NCBI GenBank assembly: GCA_041685915.1
Contig: JAWLEV010000074.1
Location: 1 to 13,270 of the forward strand
Direction of reading: 5' to 3'
Origin: JAWLEV01 sp041685915
GTDB lineage: Bacteria > Chloroflexota > Anaerolineae > UBA1429
DNA length: 13,270 bases
This document shows, one piece after another, positions 1 through 7,014 of the stretch. The notes under the pieces were generated by a model. It searched no databases, was not told where the DNA came from, and saw only the letters and a program-made list of their open reading frames with translations. How positions within the stretch are numbered: the stretch's first letter is position 1; each line of letters starts with the position of its first letter. The position numbers were made by a program, and so were the translations under genes.

Positions 1-36
1 GCACGGTCTTGGGATTGGAAAGTGATGGGATGTGAC

Positions 37-1056
37 ATGAAAGCGGACGACGTTTTCTCCACGGGGAAATTGCCCCTCGAGCTGCTCAACACGTTGCTGG
101 AGCGATATACGCGACCGGATGATCGTCTCATTGCGGGGCCCGGCGTAGGAGAGGACGTGGCGGCCATCGACATGGGAGATCGCTATATCGTGGTCAAGAC
201 GGATCCCATCACCTTTGCCAGCGATCAGATCGGGTGGTACGCCGTGCACGTCAACGCCAACGACGTGGCCACCAGCGGCGCCCAGCCCCACTGGATGCTC
301 AACACCATCCTGCTGCCAGATGATCAGACGACGTCCGAATTAGTAGAGACCATCTTTGCCCAGCTATATCAGGCGTGTGAGGCGTTGGACATCACCCTCG
401 TGGGGGGGCATACCGAGGTAACCTGGGGGCTGAACCGCCCCATCGTCGTGGGCGTGCTCATCGGCGAGGTGCCCCGCGAGGATCTGATCACCAGCTCCGG
501 GGCACGGGAGGGCGATCACATCCTCCTGGCAAAGGGCATCCCCATAGAGGCCACCGCCCTCATCGCCCGAGAGAGGGCGGACGATTTGCGCCAGCGCGGC
601 TATGACGAGGCCTTTTTGGAGCGAGCCAGGAACTATCTCTACGATCCGGGCATCAGCGTGGTGGACGCCGCCAGGATAGCGGCCAAACACCCGGGGGTTC
701 ACGCCATGCACGATCCCACCGAAGGAGGATTGGCAACCGGCCTGTATGAACTGGCCCTGGCCGCCGAAACGGGGCTCGTTCTCTATGCCGACGAGGTGCC
801 CGTGACCGAAGAAGGACAGCGGCTCTGTGAGGAATATGGCCTTGATCCCCTGGGAGCCATCGCCTCGGGCGCTCTGATTATCGCCGTGGACCCAGAAAAA
901 GAGGCCGCCTTGATAGAGGCCTATCGGAACGCCCAGATTCCGTGCGCCTGTATCGGCGAGATACTACCTGCGGAGGACGAGGTCTATATGATACGCAACG
1001 GAGAACGCCTCCCCCTCCCCCGTTACGATCACGACGAGATCGCTCGCATCTTCTAG
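37..1056 (+). CDS. AIR synthase-like (HypE/PurM/SelD superfamily) protein
   Basis: Protein of about 340 residues with the two-domain AIR-synthase fold pattern. An N-terminal glycine/acidic segment (GPGVGEDVAAID) matches the family's nucleotide-binding GEDAAV-type motif. It is followed by DPITF, the NANDVATSGAQP motif, a glycine-rich GGHTEV segment and the C-terminal-domain motif DPTEGGLATGLYELA. Family members (PurM, HypE, SelD, ThiL) are cytoplasmic enzymes that use ATP to activate an oxygen or carboxamide group. The closest resemblance is to HypE, but the C-terminus ends in LPRYDHDEIARIF. It lacks the terminal Cys that carries the thiocarboxamide in true HypE, so a hydrogenase-maturation role is doubtful and the substrate is unknown. 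The start is uncertain: ATG 37 has GGGA at spacing 5, while ATG 25 (GGAA upstream) and GTG 22 are also in frame. Its stop shares CTAG with the convergent gene's stop. No hydrogenase genes are visible nearby. Confidence 0.85.
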   Translation: MKADDVFSTGKLPLELLNTLLERYTRPDDRLIAGPGVGEDVAAIDMGDRYIVVKTDPITFASDQIGWYAVHVNANDVATSGAQPHWMLNTILLPDDQTTSELVETIFAQLYQACEALDITLVGGHTEVTWGLNRPIVVGVLIGEVPREDLITSSGAREGDHILLAKGIPIEATALIARERADDLRQRGYDEAFLERARNYLYDPGISVVDAARIAAKHPGVHAMHDPTEGGLATGLYELALAAETGLVLYADEVPVTEEGQRLCEEYGLDPLGAIASGALIIAVDPEKEAALIEAYRNAQIPCACIGEILPAEDEVYMIRNGERLPLPRYDHDEIARIF

Positions 1057-3698
1057 TCCGTCGATTCGCCATCGTGTAGCGCATTCACCAGGCTCTGCGC
1101 CAGCTCTCGCTCCTCCTCCAACGTGCTTATCCTTCCATCGAGGACGGCATCCTGAATGCGATCCAATATCTCCCCATAGACGGGACCGGGCGGTACCCCC
1201 AGGGAACGAATATAGTGACCATCGATGCGCGTGGATATATCAGAGAGTTCGCGCTCGTACAGATCAAGACGCCGGCGCACCAGATCCGAATCCGTCAATA
1301 CCGAGAGGACGAAACGGGCCTCGCTGGAAAAAGGATCCAGCAGCCGATAGATAACACTGGGAAGCATGGCCTCCGCGGTGAGCTGTTGCATCGAGTCCTG
1401 CAGACGCGCCACCTCGTAAAGAAAGCGCGCCTCATCCCCCGCGATATGTAGACGCTCCACAAAGGATTCCAGATCCTCCGCACTCATGGAACTGACGAGA
1501 AGGGCCAGATAGCAAAGATGCAAAGAGGGGCTCTCTGTTTCCTCCTCCTCTGCAACGAACATGGGGCCCGAGGGACGCCGGGGCTTTTCAAAGGTGGGAG
1601 ACCACTGGGAAAAGGTCTCCCGCAAACGTTGAAAATGCTGCACCATGTCCGAAGAAAAATAGAGGGCGGGATGCAGGTGTTCCAGGGCTCCCAGATGGTG
1701 GAGTCGCTCCAAAATGTGTTCTGGCTCGGACTCCTGTAGGATGAGATAGAGTTCGTGGCGCAAACGATCCCCCGTCACATCATCCAGCAGTTCCAGGGCG
1801 TCCTCCATAAGTTCTGCCGTGCGTTGCTCAATGGTGAATCCCAGGCGCTGCTCAAAGCGCACGGCGCGAAGAATACGCGTGGGATCCTCGATAAAGCTCA
1901 GATTATGCAGCACCCTTATGCGCTTTTCCTGGATATCGCGCTCTCCTCCATAATAATCGAGCAGTTCGCCGTAGCGCCCCCGATCCAGGCAGATGGCCAG
2001 GGTATTGATGGTGAAATCGCGCCGATACAGATCCTGCCGAATCGAACTCCTCTCCACCTGCGGCAGGACCGACGGTTGTTCGTAAAACTCGGTACGCGCG
2101 GTGACGAAATCCAGCGAAGGGGGTACTCCCTTTGGACGCTCTCCCTCCAGGATCACCTTTGCCGTGCCAAAGCGCCTGTGACTGCGCACATGTCCCCCGA
2201 CCCTCGAAGCCAGTTCATCTGCCATACGAATGGCATTCCCCTCAACGACAAGGTCAAGATCAAAGGTAGGAGCACCGAGTAACAGATCCCGCACAAATCC
2301 CCCCACAACATAGAGGGAGTAACCAAAATCGTTAGCCACATCTCGTGCCTTGATGAGCAACTCGCGCAACCCCTGGGGTAAGGCCTCCTCCATCATGCGG
2401 CGGATATCCTCCGCACGCGAAGGATGATCCGATGGCGTCCACAAGTTGATCAGGTCGGTGCGCGTGATGATGCCCACAAAGCGCCCCTCCTCCACCACGG
2501 GCACCTGCCCCACTCCATGATCCACCATGATCCGCTGCACCTCGGATACAGGATCGTCGGGGCTTACGTACAAGGGACCCGTGTGTAAAATATTGCGCAC
2601 AGGCATATCACCCAGACGGTGATGAAGGGCCCGATCCACGTCACTTCGCGTGAGGACGCCGACCAACCGGTCCACCTCCACCACGGGAAACCCCTCATGG
2701 CCGTAGCGACGCATCAACTGCGCCGCATCCTGCACGGACATATCCAGCGTCAGAGTATGGACGTTGGTGGACATGAGCGAGCCCACCAGTGTGGGGGGCT
2801 CAATCCGTTCCTCAAGGGTACAAAGCAGAGCCTCCGAAACGTCCTGTAGATTCCCCTCCTGCACCAGCGCCGCCGCCGCCCTACTGTGGCCGCCCCCACC
2901 AAATTCCTCCATCACTTCGGACACGTCCACCGCCTCTATAGAACTGCGAGCCACGATCTGGGTGCTTTGATCATACTGGGCCATAAGGAAGCAGGCGTCG
3001 GGATCATACATATCGATGAGTTGATGTATCAGGGCCGCCAACTCGTCAACATACTCTTTGAGGTGAACAGTAGAGAGGCAAATGGTACGTCCCCGAATGG
3101 TATGTATCTCTGTATTATTGACGAGCGACTCCAAAGCCTCCCTCTGTCCCTTGGAAAGGGGTAGATGAAGGAACTCGCTGACCAAAGAGAGATCGGCCCC
3201 CTGCTCCAAAATCCATGCCGCCGCGCGTGCATCGCGGGCCGTGGCCATGGTATACAAAAGCGACCCCGTATCCTCATAGATACCCATCAGAAGCAGACTG
3301 GCGCCCAGCCGATCCAGGGTAATCCCTTGCTCCCTGATCTTTTCCGTCAGCAAGGTCACCGTCGCCCCCACTATCTCCCCCTCAAAAGTGACCCCCTCAC
3401 CCTCCTCGATCTCTTGGCGATGGTGATCGATAATGTGTCTCGGCGTCTCGGAGGTCATGCCGGACAGAGGAGCAATCCGCTGTGTATCCACCAGGATCAG
3501 GTGCTCGATCTCTTCTCCAGCAAGCTCGCGCCGGTAAATAAAAGGAAAATCCTCCCCATAGAGCGCCAGGAACTCGCGCAGATTACGGTTCAACTTCTGG
3601 GGCAGGACGGCCCGATAATCAGGATAGAGCAACGTGGCCCCATATATGGACGCCAGGGCATCCATATCAGCGCGTTCATGACTTGTGATCACCTTCAT
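1053..3698 (-). CDS. DHH-CBS-tRNA nucleotidyltransferase fusion (CCA-adding type)
   Basis: Protein of 881 residues with four recognisable modules. Residues 1-130 are a DHH phosphoesterase domain (H7, D11, D13; VDTQR at 70-74; IDHH at 90-93), and the matching DHHA1 glycine motif GGGGHSRAAA is at 267-276. Two CBS domains occupy roughly 309-360 and 370-420 and probably bind adenine nucleotides. A class II poly(A)-polymerase/CCA-adding head starts near 462, with GGFVRDLLLG at 466-475 and the metal-binding DLD at 480-482. RRDFTINTLA lies at 559-568 and DPTRILRAVRFEQRLGF from 605 is the nucleotide-recognition/RNA-binding part. The likely role is to add or repair the tRNA 3' CCA end, or one step of it (CC or A). 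The same architecture occurs in Aquifex, where CC- and A-addition are split between enzymes; the sequence here does not decide between these. The start ATG gives the typical DHH N-terminus. No strong ribosome binding site is seen. The gene has its own divergent promoter at 3796-3823. Confidence 0.9.
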   Translation of the reverse strand: MKVITSHERADMDALASIYGATLLYPDYRAVLPQKLNRNLREFLALYGEDFPFIYRRELAGEEIEHLILVDTQRIAPLSGMTSETPRHIIDHHRQEIEEGEGVTFEGEIVGATVTLLTEKIREQGITLDRLGASLLLMGIYEDTGSLLYTMATARDARAAAWILEQGADLSLVSEFLHLPLSKGQREALESLVNNTEIHTIRGRTICLSTVHLKEYVDELAALIHQLIDMYDPDACFLMAQYDQSTQIVARSSIEAVDVSEVMEEFGGGGHSRAAAALVQEGNLQDVSEALLCTLEERIEPPTLVGSLMSTNVHTLTLDMSVQDAAQLMRRYGHEGFPVVEVDRLVGVLTRSDVDRALHHRLGDMPVRNILHTGPLYVSPDDPVSEVQRIMVDHGVGQVPVVEEGRFVGIITRTDLINLWTPSDHPSRAEDIRRMMEEALPQGLRELLIKARDVANDFGYSLYVVGGFVRDLLLGAPTFDLDLVVEGNAIRMADELASRVGGHVRSHRRFGTAKVILEGERPKGVPPSLDFVTARTEFYEQPSVLPQVERSSIRQDLYRRDFTINTLAICLDRGRYGELLDYYGGERDIQEKRIRVLHNLSFIEDPTRILRAVRFEQRLGFTIEQRTAELMEDALELLDDVTGDRLRHELYLILQESEPEHILERLHHLGALEHLHPALYFSSDMVQHFQRLRETFSQWSPTFEKPRRPSGPMFVAEEEETESPSLHLCYLALLVSSMSAEDLESFVERLHIAGDEARFLYEVARLQDSMQQLTAEAMLPSVIYRLLDPFSSEARFVLSVLTDSDLVRRRLDLYERELSDISTRIDGHYIRSLGVPPGPVYGEILDRIQDAVLDGRISTLEEERELAQSLVNALHDGESTD

Positions 3699-3795
3699 GA
3701 TCAGGCTCGGCTTTCTACCGACATGTGGACGTCGGCCCCCTGCAAGACAATCTTTGACATGCTATCGCACGATACACCACATCCCATACAAAGGC

Positions 3796-3823
3796 ATTAT
3801 AATTCGCCATGAACAATTGACAA
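3796..3823 (-). promoter_or_regulatory. Promoter for the DHH-CBS-nucleotidyltransferase gene
   Basis: On the minus strand TTGTCA (3823-3818, 5 of 6 to consensus), a 16-bp spacer and a perfect TATAAT (3801-3796) form a housekeeping-sigma promoter. A start near 3789 gives a leader of about 90 nt. The -35 box lies directly on the -35 box of the opposite promoter. The -10 is palindromic (ATTATAAT), so TATAAT also reads on the plus strand at 3798-3803, but no -35 fits it there. Confidence 0.65.
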
Positions 3824-3846
3824 AAGCCAAAGGTACCGCCTATAAT
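3817..3846 (+). promoter_or_regulatory. Consensus promoter for the glycoside hydrolase gene
   Basis: A perfect TTGACA (3817-3822), an 18-bp spacer and a perfect TATAAT (3841-3846) are seen. The transcription start is expected near 3853. That gives about 45 nt of leader to ATG 3898, and makes the in-frame ATG at 3859 nearly leaderless. Confidence 0.8.
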
Positions 3847-3897
3847 CTGAGAAAGCGAATGGGAGGCTCTCGCCATTCTTTGCCGAATATATGGGGG

Positions 3898-5640
3898 ATG
3901 ATGCTTTTTCAAGAGGTTAAACGTTCCAGATGGTGGCTGGCGCTATTAGCCCTTTTCCTCGCTTTTCTGATCCTCCTTGGCATGGTGGCGAGAATCTTGT
4001 ATGTGGACGTATATGCCTCGGTGGCCACCCCCTCTCGCCATCCCACACGTACCATCCCCAACACGGACGTCGATCCCTATGGCGCCAACTTTTTTCTGGC
4101 GCGCGAAGTGGAACCCTGGAAACTGGACAAGACGCTCCAGATGGCCGCCGACGCGGGGATCGGCTGGGCCAAGCAGCACTTTCCATGGGAAGAAATCGAA
4201 CCGGTGCGCAAGGGCGAGTTCCTTCATCCCCACACCAAGACCAGCAGCTGGACGAAATACGACAGGATCGTCCAAGCCTGCGAGGAGCATAATATCCAGA
4301 TCGTGGCACGCCTGGATCGCCCCCCCAAGTGGACGCGGAAGGATAATACCTATCCTGAAAGCCCACCAGATGATTTTCAGGACTATGGTGATTTCGTTTA
4401 CGAATTCGTCAAACGTTATAGGGGGCGTATCAACTATATCCAGATCTGGAACGAACCGAACATATTCCCCGAATGGGGGAACAGGCCCGTGGACCCTGAC
4501 GAATACGTGGAACTTTTAAAAGTCGCTTACACGCGGGCCAAAGAGGCCGATCCCAACGTCTATGTGTTGAGCGCTCCACTGGCCATGACCCTGGGCCAAC
4601 CGCACCCGGAACCGGGGGAATGGATTTCCATGAGCGATCTCGACTATCTGGAAGGCATGTACGAGGCGGGCGCAGCGGACTACTTTGACATCCTCTCGAC
4701 AAACGCCTTTGGGATGGATCGTCCCCCAGAAGACCCTCCCGATCCCCAGGTATTGAACTTTCAGCGCGTCGTCCTGCAGCGCGAGATCATGGAACGCCAT
4801 GGGGATGACGACAAGGCGATATGGTTCAACGAGTACGGCTGGAATGTCGCGCCTGCGTCCATGGCCCCCGACAAACTTATCTGGCAACGGGTAAGCGAGG
4901 AGGAGCAGGCCCAATATACACTGCGGGGCATCGAAATGGCAAGGGAAGAGTGGCCCTGGGCGGGTGCCTTTATGATCTGGTACTTTCGCCAGGTGGGCGA
5001 CATCCCCAGGGAAAGGGCCGATTACTATTTTCGCATGGTCGATCCAGATTTCACCCCCCGAAGACTCTACTTTGCCGTGCAGGACGCGGCGGCAACGCAC
5101 AGCATCGCCGGCCCCGGGCTGTATCAGGAGACCAACCCAAACGTGAAAACGAGCGGCTCCTGGGCCCATATCATCGACGACGCCGCTTTGGGAAAGGCCT
5201 TTATCCGTTCGGAAGAGGCTGGAGCTAGTGCCACGTTTACCTTTAGGGGAAGTGGGGTGGATCTGATCACGAGGCAAGGGGGGCACTCGGGACAAATTAT
5301 CGTCTCCCTGGACGGGCATTCGATCACCGGACTTGCTGCGGATGAAAAGGGTCAAAGTTATGTCGACCTATACAGCAACACCTCAGAATCTCAGGTTCGC
5401 GTTCCTCTGGTACGAGACGCACGACCCCGGGAACACGTGCTCCGCATAACCATCAGCGATGACCAGAATCCACACGCCACAGGGCAAGAGTGCGTCATAG
5501 ACGCCTTTGAGGTGATCGAGGAAGAGGAAAAGAACTTTCCCACCCTCGCCCTCTCCCTGTCCGTCGTCTCCCTCATCGTTGACGGATACCTTCTTTGGCG
5601 CGTCTGGCGTCACCTCCGCTGGACGGTTCGAATACTTTAG
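3898..5640 (+). CDS. Membrane-anchored clan GH-A-type glycoside hydrolase
   Basis: Protein of about 580 residues. A basic N-terminus (EVKRSR) precedes a hydrophobic helix at about 12-34, read as a signal anchor. A TIM-barrel glycosidase domain follows. IWNEPN places the likely acid/base Glu at 186 and WFNEYGW the likely nucleophile Glu at 312, the two-glutamate arrangement of retaining clan GH-A enzymes (GH5/GH39-like). Roughly residues 400-540 are rich in beta-strand and resemble a small accessory sandwich domain. A second helix at about 547-570 ends in a basic tail (RVWRHLRW), so both ends are probably in the membrane with the catalytic part outside. The substrate cannot be told. ATG 3898 or 3901 has GGGGG very close upstream. 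ATG 3859 is also in frame but lies about 6 nt from the predicted transcript start. The last 68 bp overlap the convergent phosphoesterase gene. Confidence 0.85.
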   Translation: MMLFQEVKRSRWWLALLALFLAFLILLGMVARILYVDVYASVATPSRHPTRTIPNTDVDPYGANFFLAREVEPWKLDKTLQMAADAGIGWAKQHFPWEEIEPVRKGEFLHPHTKTSSWTKYDRIVQACEEHNIQIVARLDRPPKWTRKDNTYPESPPDDFQDYGDFVYEFVKRYRGRINYIQIWNEPNIFPEWGNRPVDPDEYVELLKVAYTRAKEADPNVYVLSAPLAMTLGQPHPEPGEWISMSDLDYLEGMYEAGAADYFDILSTNAFGMDRPPEDPPDPQVLNFQRVVLQREIMERHGDDDKAIWFNEYGWNVAPASMAPDKLIWQRVSEEEQAQYTLRGIEMAREEWPWAGAFMIWYFRQVGDIPRERADYYFRMVDPDFTPRRLYFAVQDAAATHSIAGPGLYQETNPNVKTSGSWAHIIDDAALGKAFIRSEEAGASATFTFRGSGVDLITRQGGHSGQIIVSLDGHSITGLAADEKGQSYVDLYSNTSESQVRVPLVRDARPREHVLRITISDDQNPHATGQECVIDAFEVIEEEEKNFPTLALSLSVVSLIVDGYLLWRVWRHLRWTVRIL

Positions 5641-6310
5641 AAAGCCTTGCCACCCTTTTCAAACGCCGCCTCTCCAATTCCTCCTCATCGATCTCTATCA
5701 CCTGATGTCCATAGGTATTGATCACCGTCGTCTCGCCATACTGTCTCCTCCGCTGGGCGTCTTGACGGTAGAGGTGGACGTGGCCATGAACGAGATAAAG
5801 GGGCGAAAAGGCATCCATGACTTTAAGAAAAGCTCCAAACCCTCTATGACAGAGGTCATCCCCGTCCCCGATACCTCGCGGCGGCGCGTGGGTGATCAAT
5901 ATATCGATGGCCCGTCCACAGCGCAGGCGATTCCAATAGAGTTGTGGGACCATCTTCCAGACATTCCAGTGCATCTGGAGTTCAGTGTATTGGTGACTCC
6001 CCTTACTGTAACGCATAGAGCCTTCCAGGCCACCTATCAGCAGCCCCTTATGATTTACCACCCGGCCGTGGATATTCTCGCAGCCCTCGGGTGCAACTTT
6101 TACCTCCCCACTACTTTTTCGCACCATGCGTTGGTGGTTGCCAAAGACATAGTACAATCTCTTGGTCCGCAGCATGCTCACGATATACTCCAGATAGCGA
6201 AAGGGCAGATCGCCACAGCTCAACACCAGATCCACATCCCCAAATCGCTCGCGAATGTTGGGGCTGTAAACGAGATCATCGGGTTTATCACTAACAGTAA
6301 GAATCTTCAT
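5573..6310 (-). CDS. Calcineurin-like metallophosphoesterase
   Basis: Protein of 245 residues with the ordered metal-binding motifs of the metallophosphoesterase fold. These are SD at 7-8, GD at 33-34, GNH at 57-59, THAPP at 140-144 and GHVH at 176-179. Two canonical positions differ: the usual D-x-H of motif I reads D8-K-P, and GNHD/E reads GNHQ. The family hydrolyses phosphomonoesters or diesters with two metal ions in the cytoplasm; no signal peptide is present. The changed ligands suggest a distinct subfamily, and its substrate is unknown. The C-terminal tail (about 22 residues, rich in Arg, Lys and Gly) is encoded antisense to the end of the glycosidase gene, so the two genes interlock. 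No convincing promoter or ribosome binding site was found upstream; GTGAG about 8 nt before the ATG is a weak candidate. Confidence 0.88.
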   Translation of the reverse strand: MKILTVSDKPDDLVYSPNIRERFGDVDLVLSCGDLPFRYLEYIVSMLRTKRLYYVFGNHQRMVRKSSGEVKVAPEGCENIHGRVVNHKGLLIGGLEGSMRYSKGSHQYTELQMHWNVWKMVPQLYWNRLRCGRAIDILITHAPPRGIGDGDDLCHRGFGAFLKVMDAFSPLYLVHGHVHLYRQDAQRRRQYGETTVINTYGHQVIEIDEEELERRRLKRVARLSKVFEPSSGGDARRAKEGIRQR

Positions 6311-6345
6311 GTATGCAACTCACAGCGTATCGGGCCTTTTTACAA

Positions 6346-6374
6346 TTGACAGGGGGGGAGCAACCCCTTACACT
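6346..6374 (+). promoter_or_regulatory. Candidate promoter for the small membrane protein gene
   Basis: A perfect TTGACA (6346-6351), a 17-bp spacer and TACACT (6369-6374, 4 of 6) are seen. A start near 6381 would give a leader of about 175 nt to ATG 6557. The leader contains a perfect hairpin, GCTCGAT/ATCGAGC, at 6436-6455 with a 6-nt loop. An alternative reading of the same stretch is a weak AGGGG/CCCCT stem followed by seven T residues, like a terminator, so confidence is only moderate. Confidence 0.5.
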
Positions 6375-6556
6375 TTTTTTCAATCGGCTCCTTCTCAAAT
6401 AGACCTCATCGTTGAAAACGGGAAACATCCTCCGTGCTCGATAGGGACATCGAGCGCCTTGAACTTTTGTCTAGTCCGGGGCGCATCTTTGAACGGGTAG
6501 CAGGCGCCGAATCTGACCTGGGCAAGCCGCGCTCCATAAGCGAAGAGAGGAATGCG

Positions 6557-6919
6557 ATGCACGCACAGACGTTTGTCGTCATCATACTCGTCCTGGCCAT
6601 CGCCTTGTGGGCCAGCATGCTCTATTTTATGAACATCCGCCCCCCCACCACGCTCAACCAGACCCTCTTTTTGCTCATCTGGGGAGTGACGATATCGTGC
6701 ACCGCCATGCCCATCTCCTATGCGTTCCAGGCGCGCCTGAGCCCCCTGCCGACCAGTCAACGGCTAAATCGGGCCATCCGTCAAGGCTTGCTCGTCGGCG
6801 TGCTGGGCACCACGCTGATGGCCTTACGCTTCCTGCAGCTTTTGAATCTGCTAACCACCGTTATCCTCACCCTCTTTGCGGTGACCTCGGAGATCCTCAT
6901 CTCTTTAAAGAACGGCTAA
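6557..6919 (+). CDS. Small four-helix membrane protein of unknown function
   Basis: A 120-residue hydrophobic protein whose family I do not recognise. Predicted membrane helices lie at about 4-26, 36-56, 74-92 and 94-114. A short basic, proline-containing loop between helices 2 and 3 (ARLSPLPTSQRLNRAIR) is probably cytoplasmic. The start at ATG 6557 is chosen because GAGAGG lies six bases upstream. An in-frame GTG at 6434 would add 41 polar residues without a good ribosome binding site and would fall in the leader hairpin. The gene is a single unit between its own upstream promoter candidate and a strong hairpin 27 nt after its stop. The conserved-looking helix pattern and good start support a real gene, but no motif points to a function. 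Confidence 0.7.
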   Translation: MHAQTFVVIILVLAIALWASMLYFMNIRPPTTLNQTLFLLIWGVTISCTAMPISYAFQARLSPLPTSQRLNRAIRQGLLVGVLGTTLMALRFLQLLNLLTTVILTLFAVTSEILISLKNG

Positions 6920-6946
6920 GACACCCCCTACCCTTTTTACCTAACA

Positions 6947-6988
6947 GGGGGCGGCGAGAGCAAAGGGATATTTGCTCTCGCCGCCCCT
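6947..6988. terminator. Perfect 17-bp hairpin between convergent genes
   Basis: Arms 6948-6964 and 6971-6987 are perfectly complementary, with a 6-nt loop and one more G-T pair outside. It lies 27 nt after the plus-strand stop (6919) and 26 nt after the minus-strand stop (7015). It therefore probably serves both transcripts as a terminator or 3'-end stabiliser. Neither side has a T-tract, so classical intrinsic termination is not proven. Confidence 0.65.
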
Positions 6989-7014
6989 AAGGATGTAAAC
7001 AGCCAAATCCTTTG

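Noticed and set aside
4516..5355. 279-codon minus-strand open frame inside the glycosidase gene
   Set aside because: Antisense shadow of a gene with clear catalytic motifs; its translation has no recognisable domain and no ribosome site was found for it.
6352..6380. G-rich stem followed by seven T residues, possible plus-strand terminator
   Set aside because: The stem is only 5 bp, the T-run is four bases away, and no plus-strand gene ends nearby; the promoter reading was preferred, though not strongly.
6395..6760. 121-codon minus-strand open frame overlapping the small membrane protein gene
   Set aside because: Low-complexity charged translation. The plus strand has a good ribosome site and a coherent four-helix protein.
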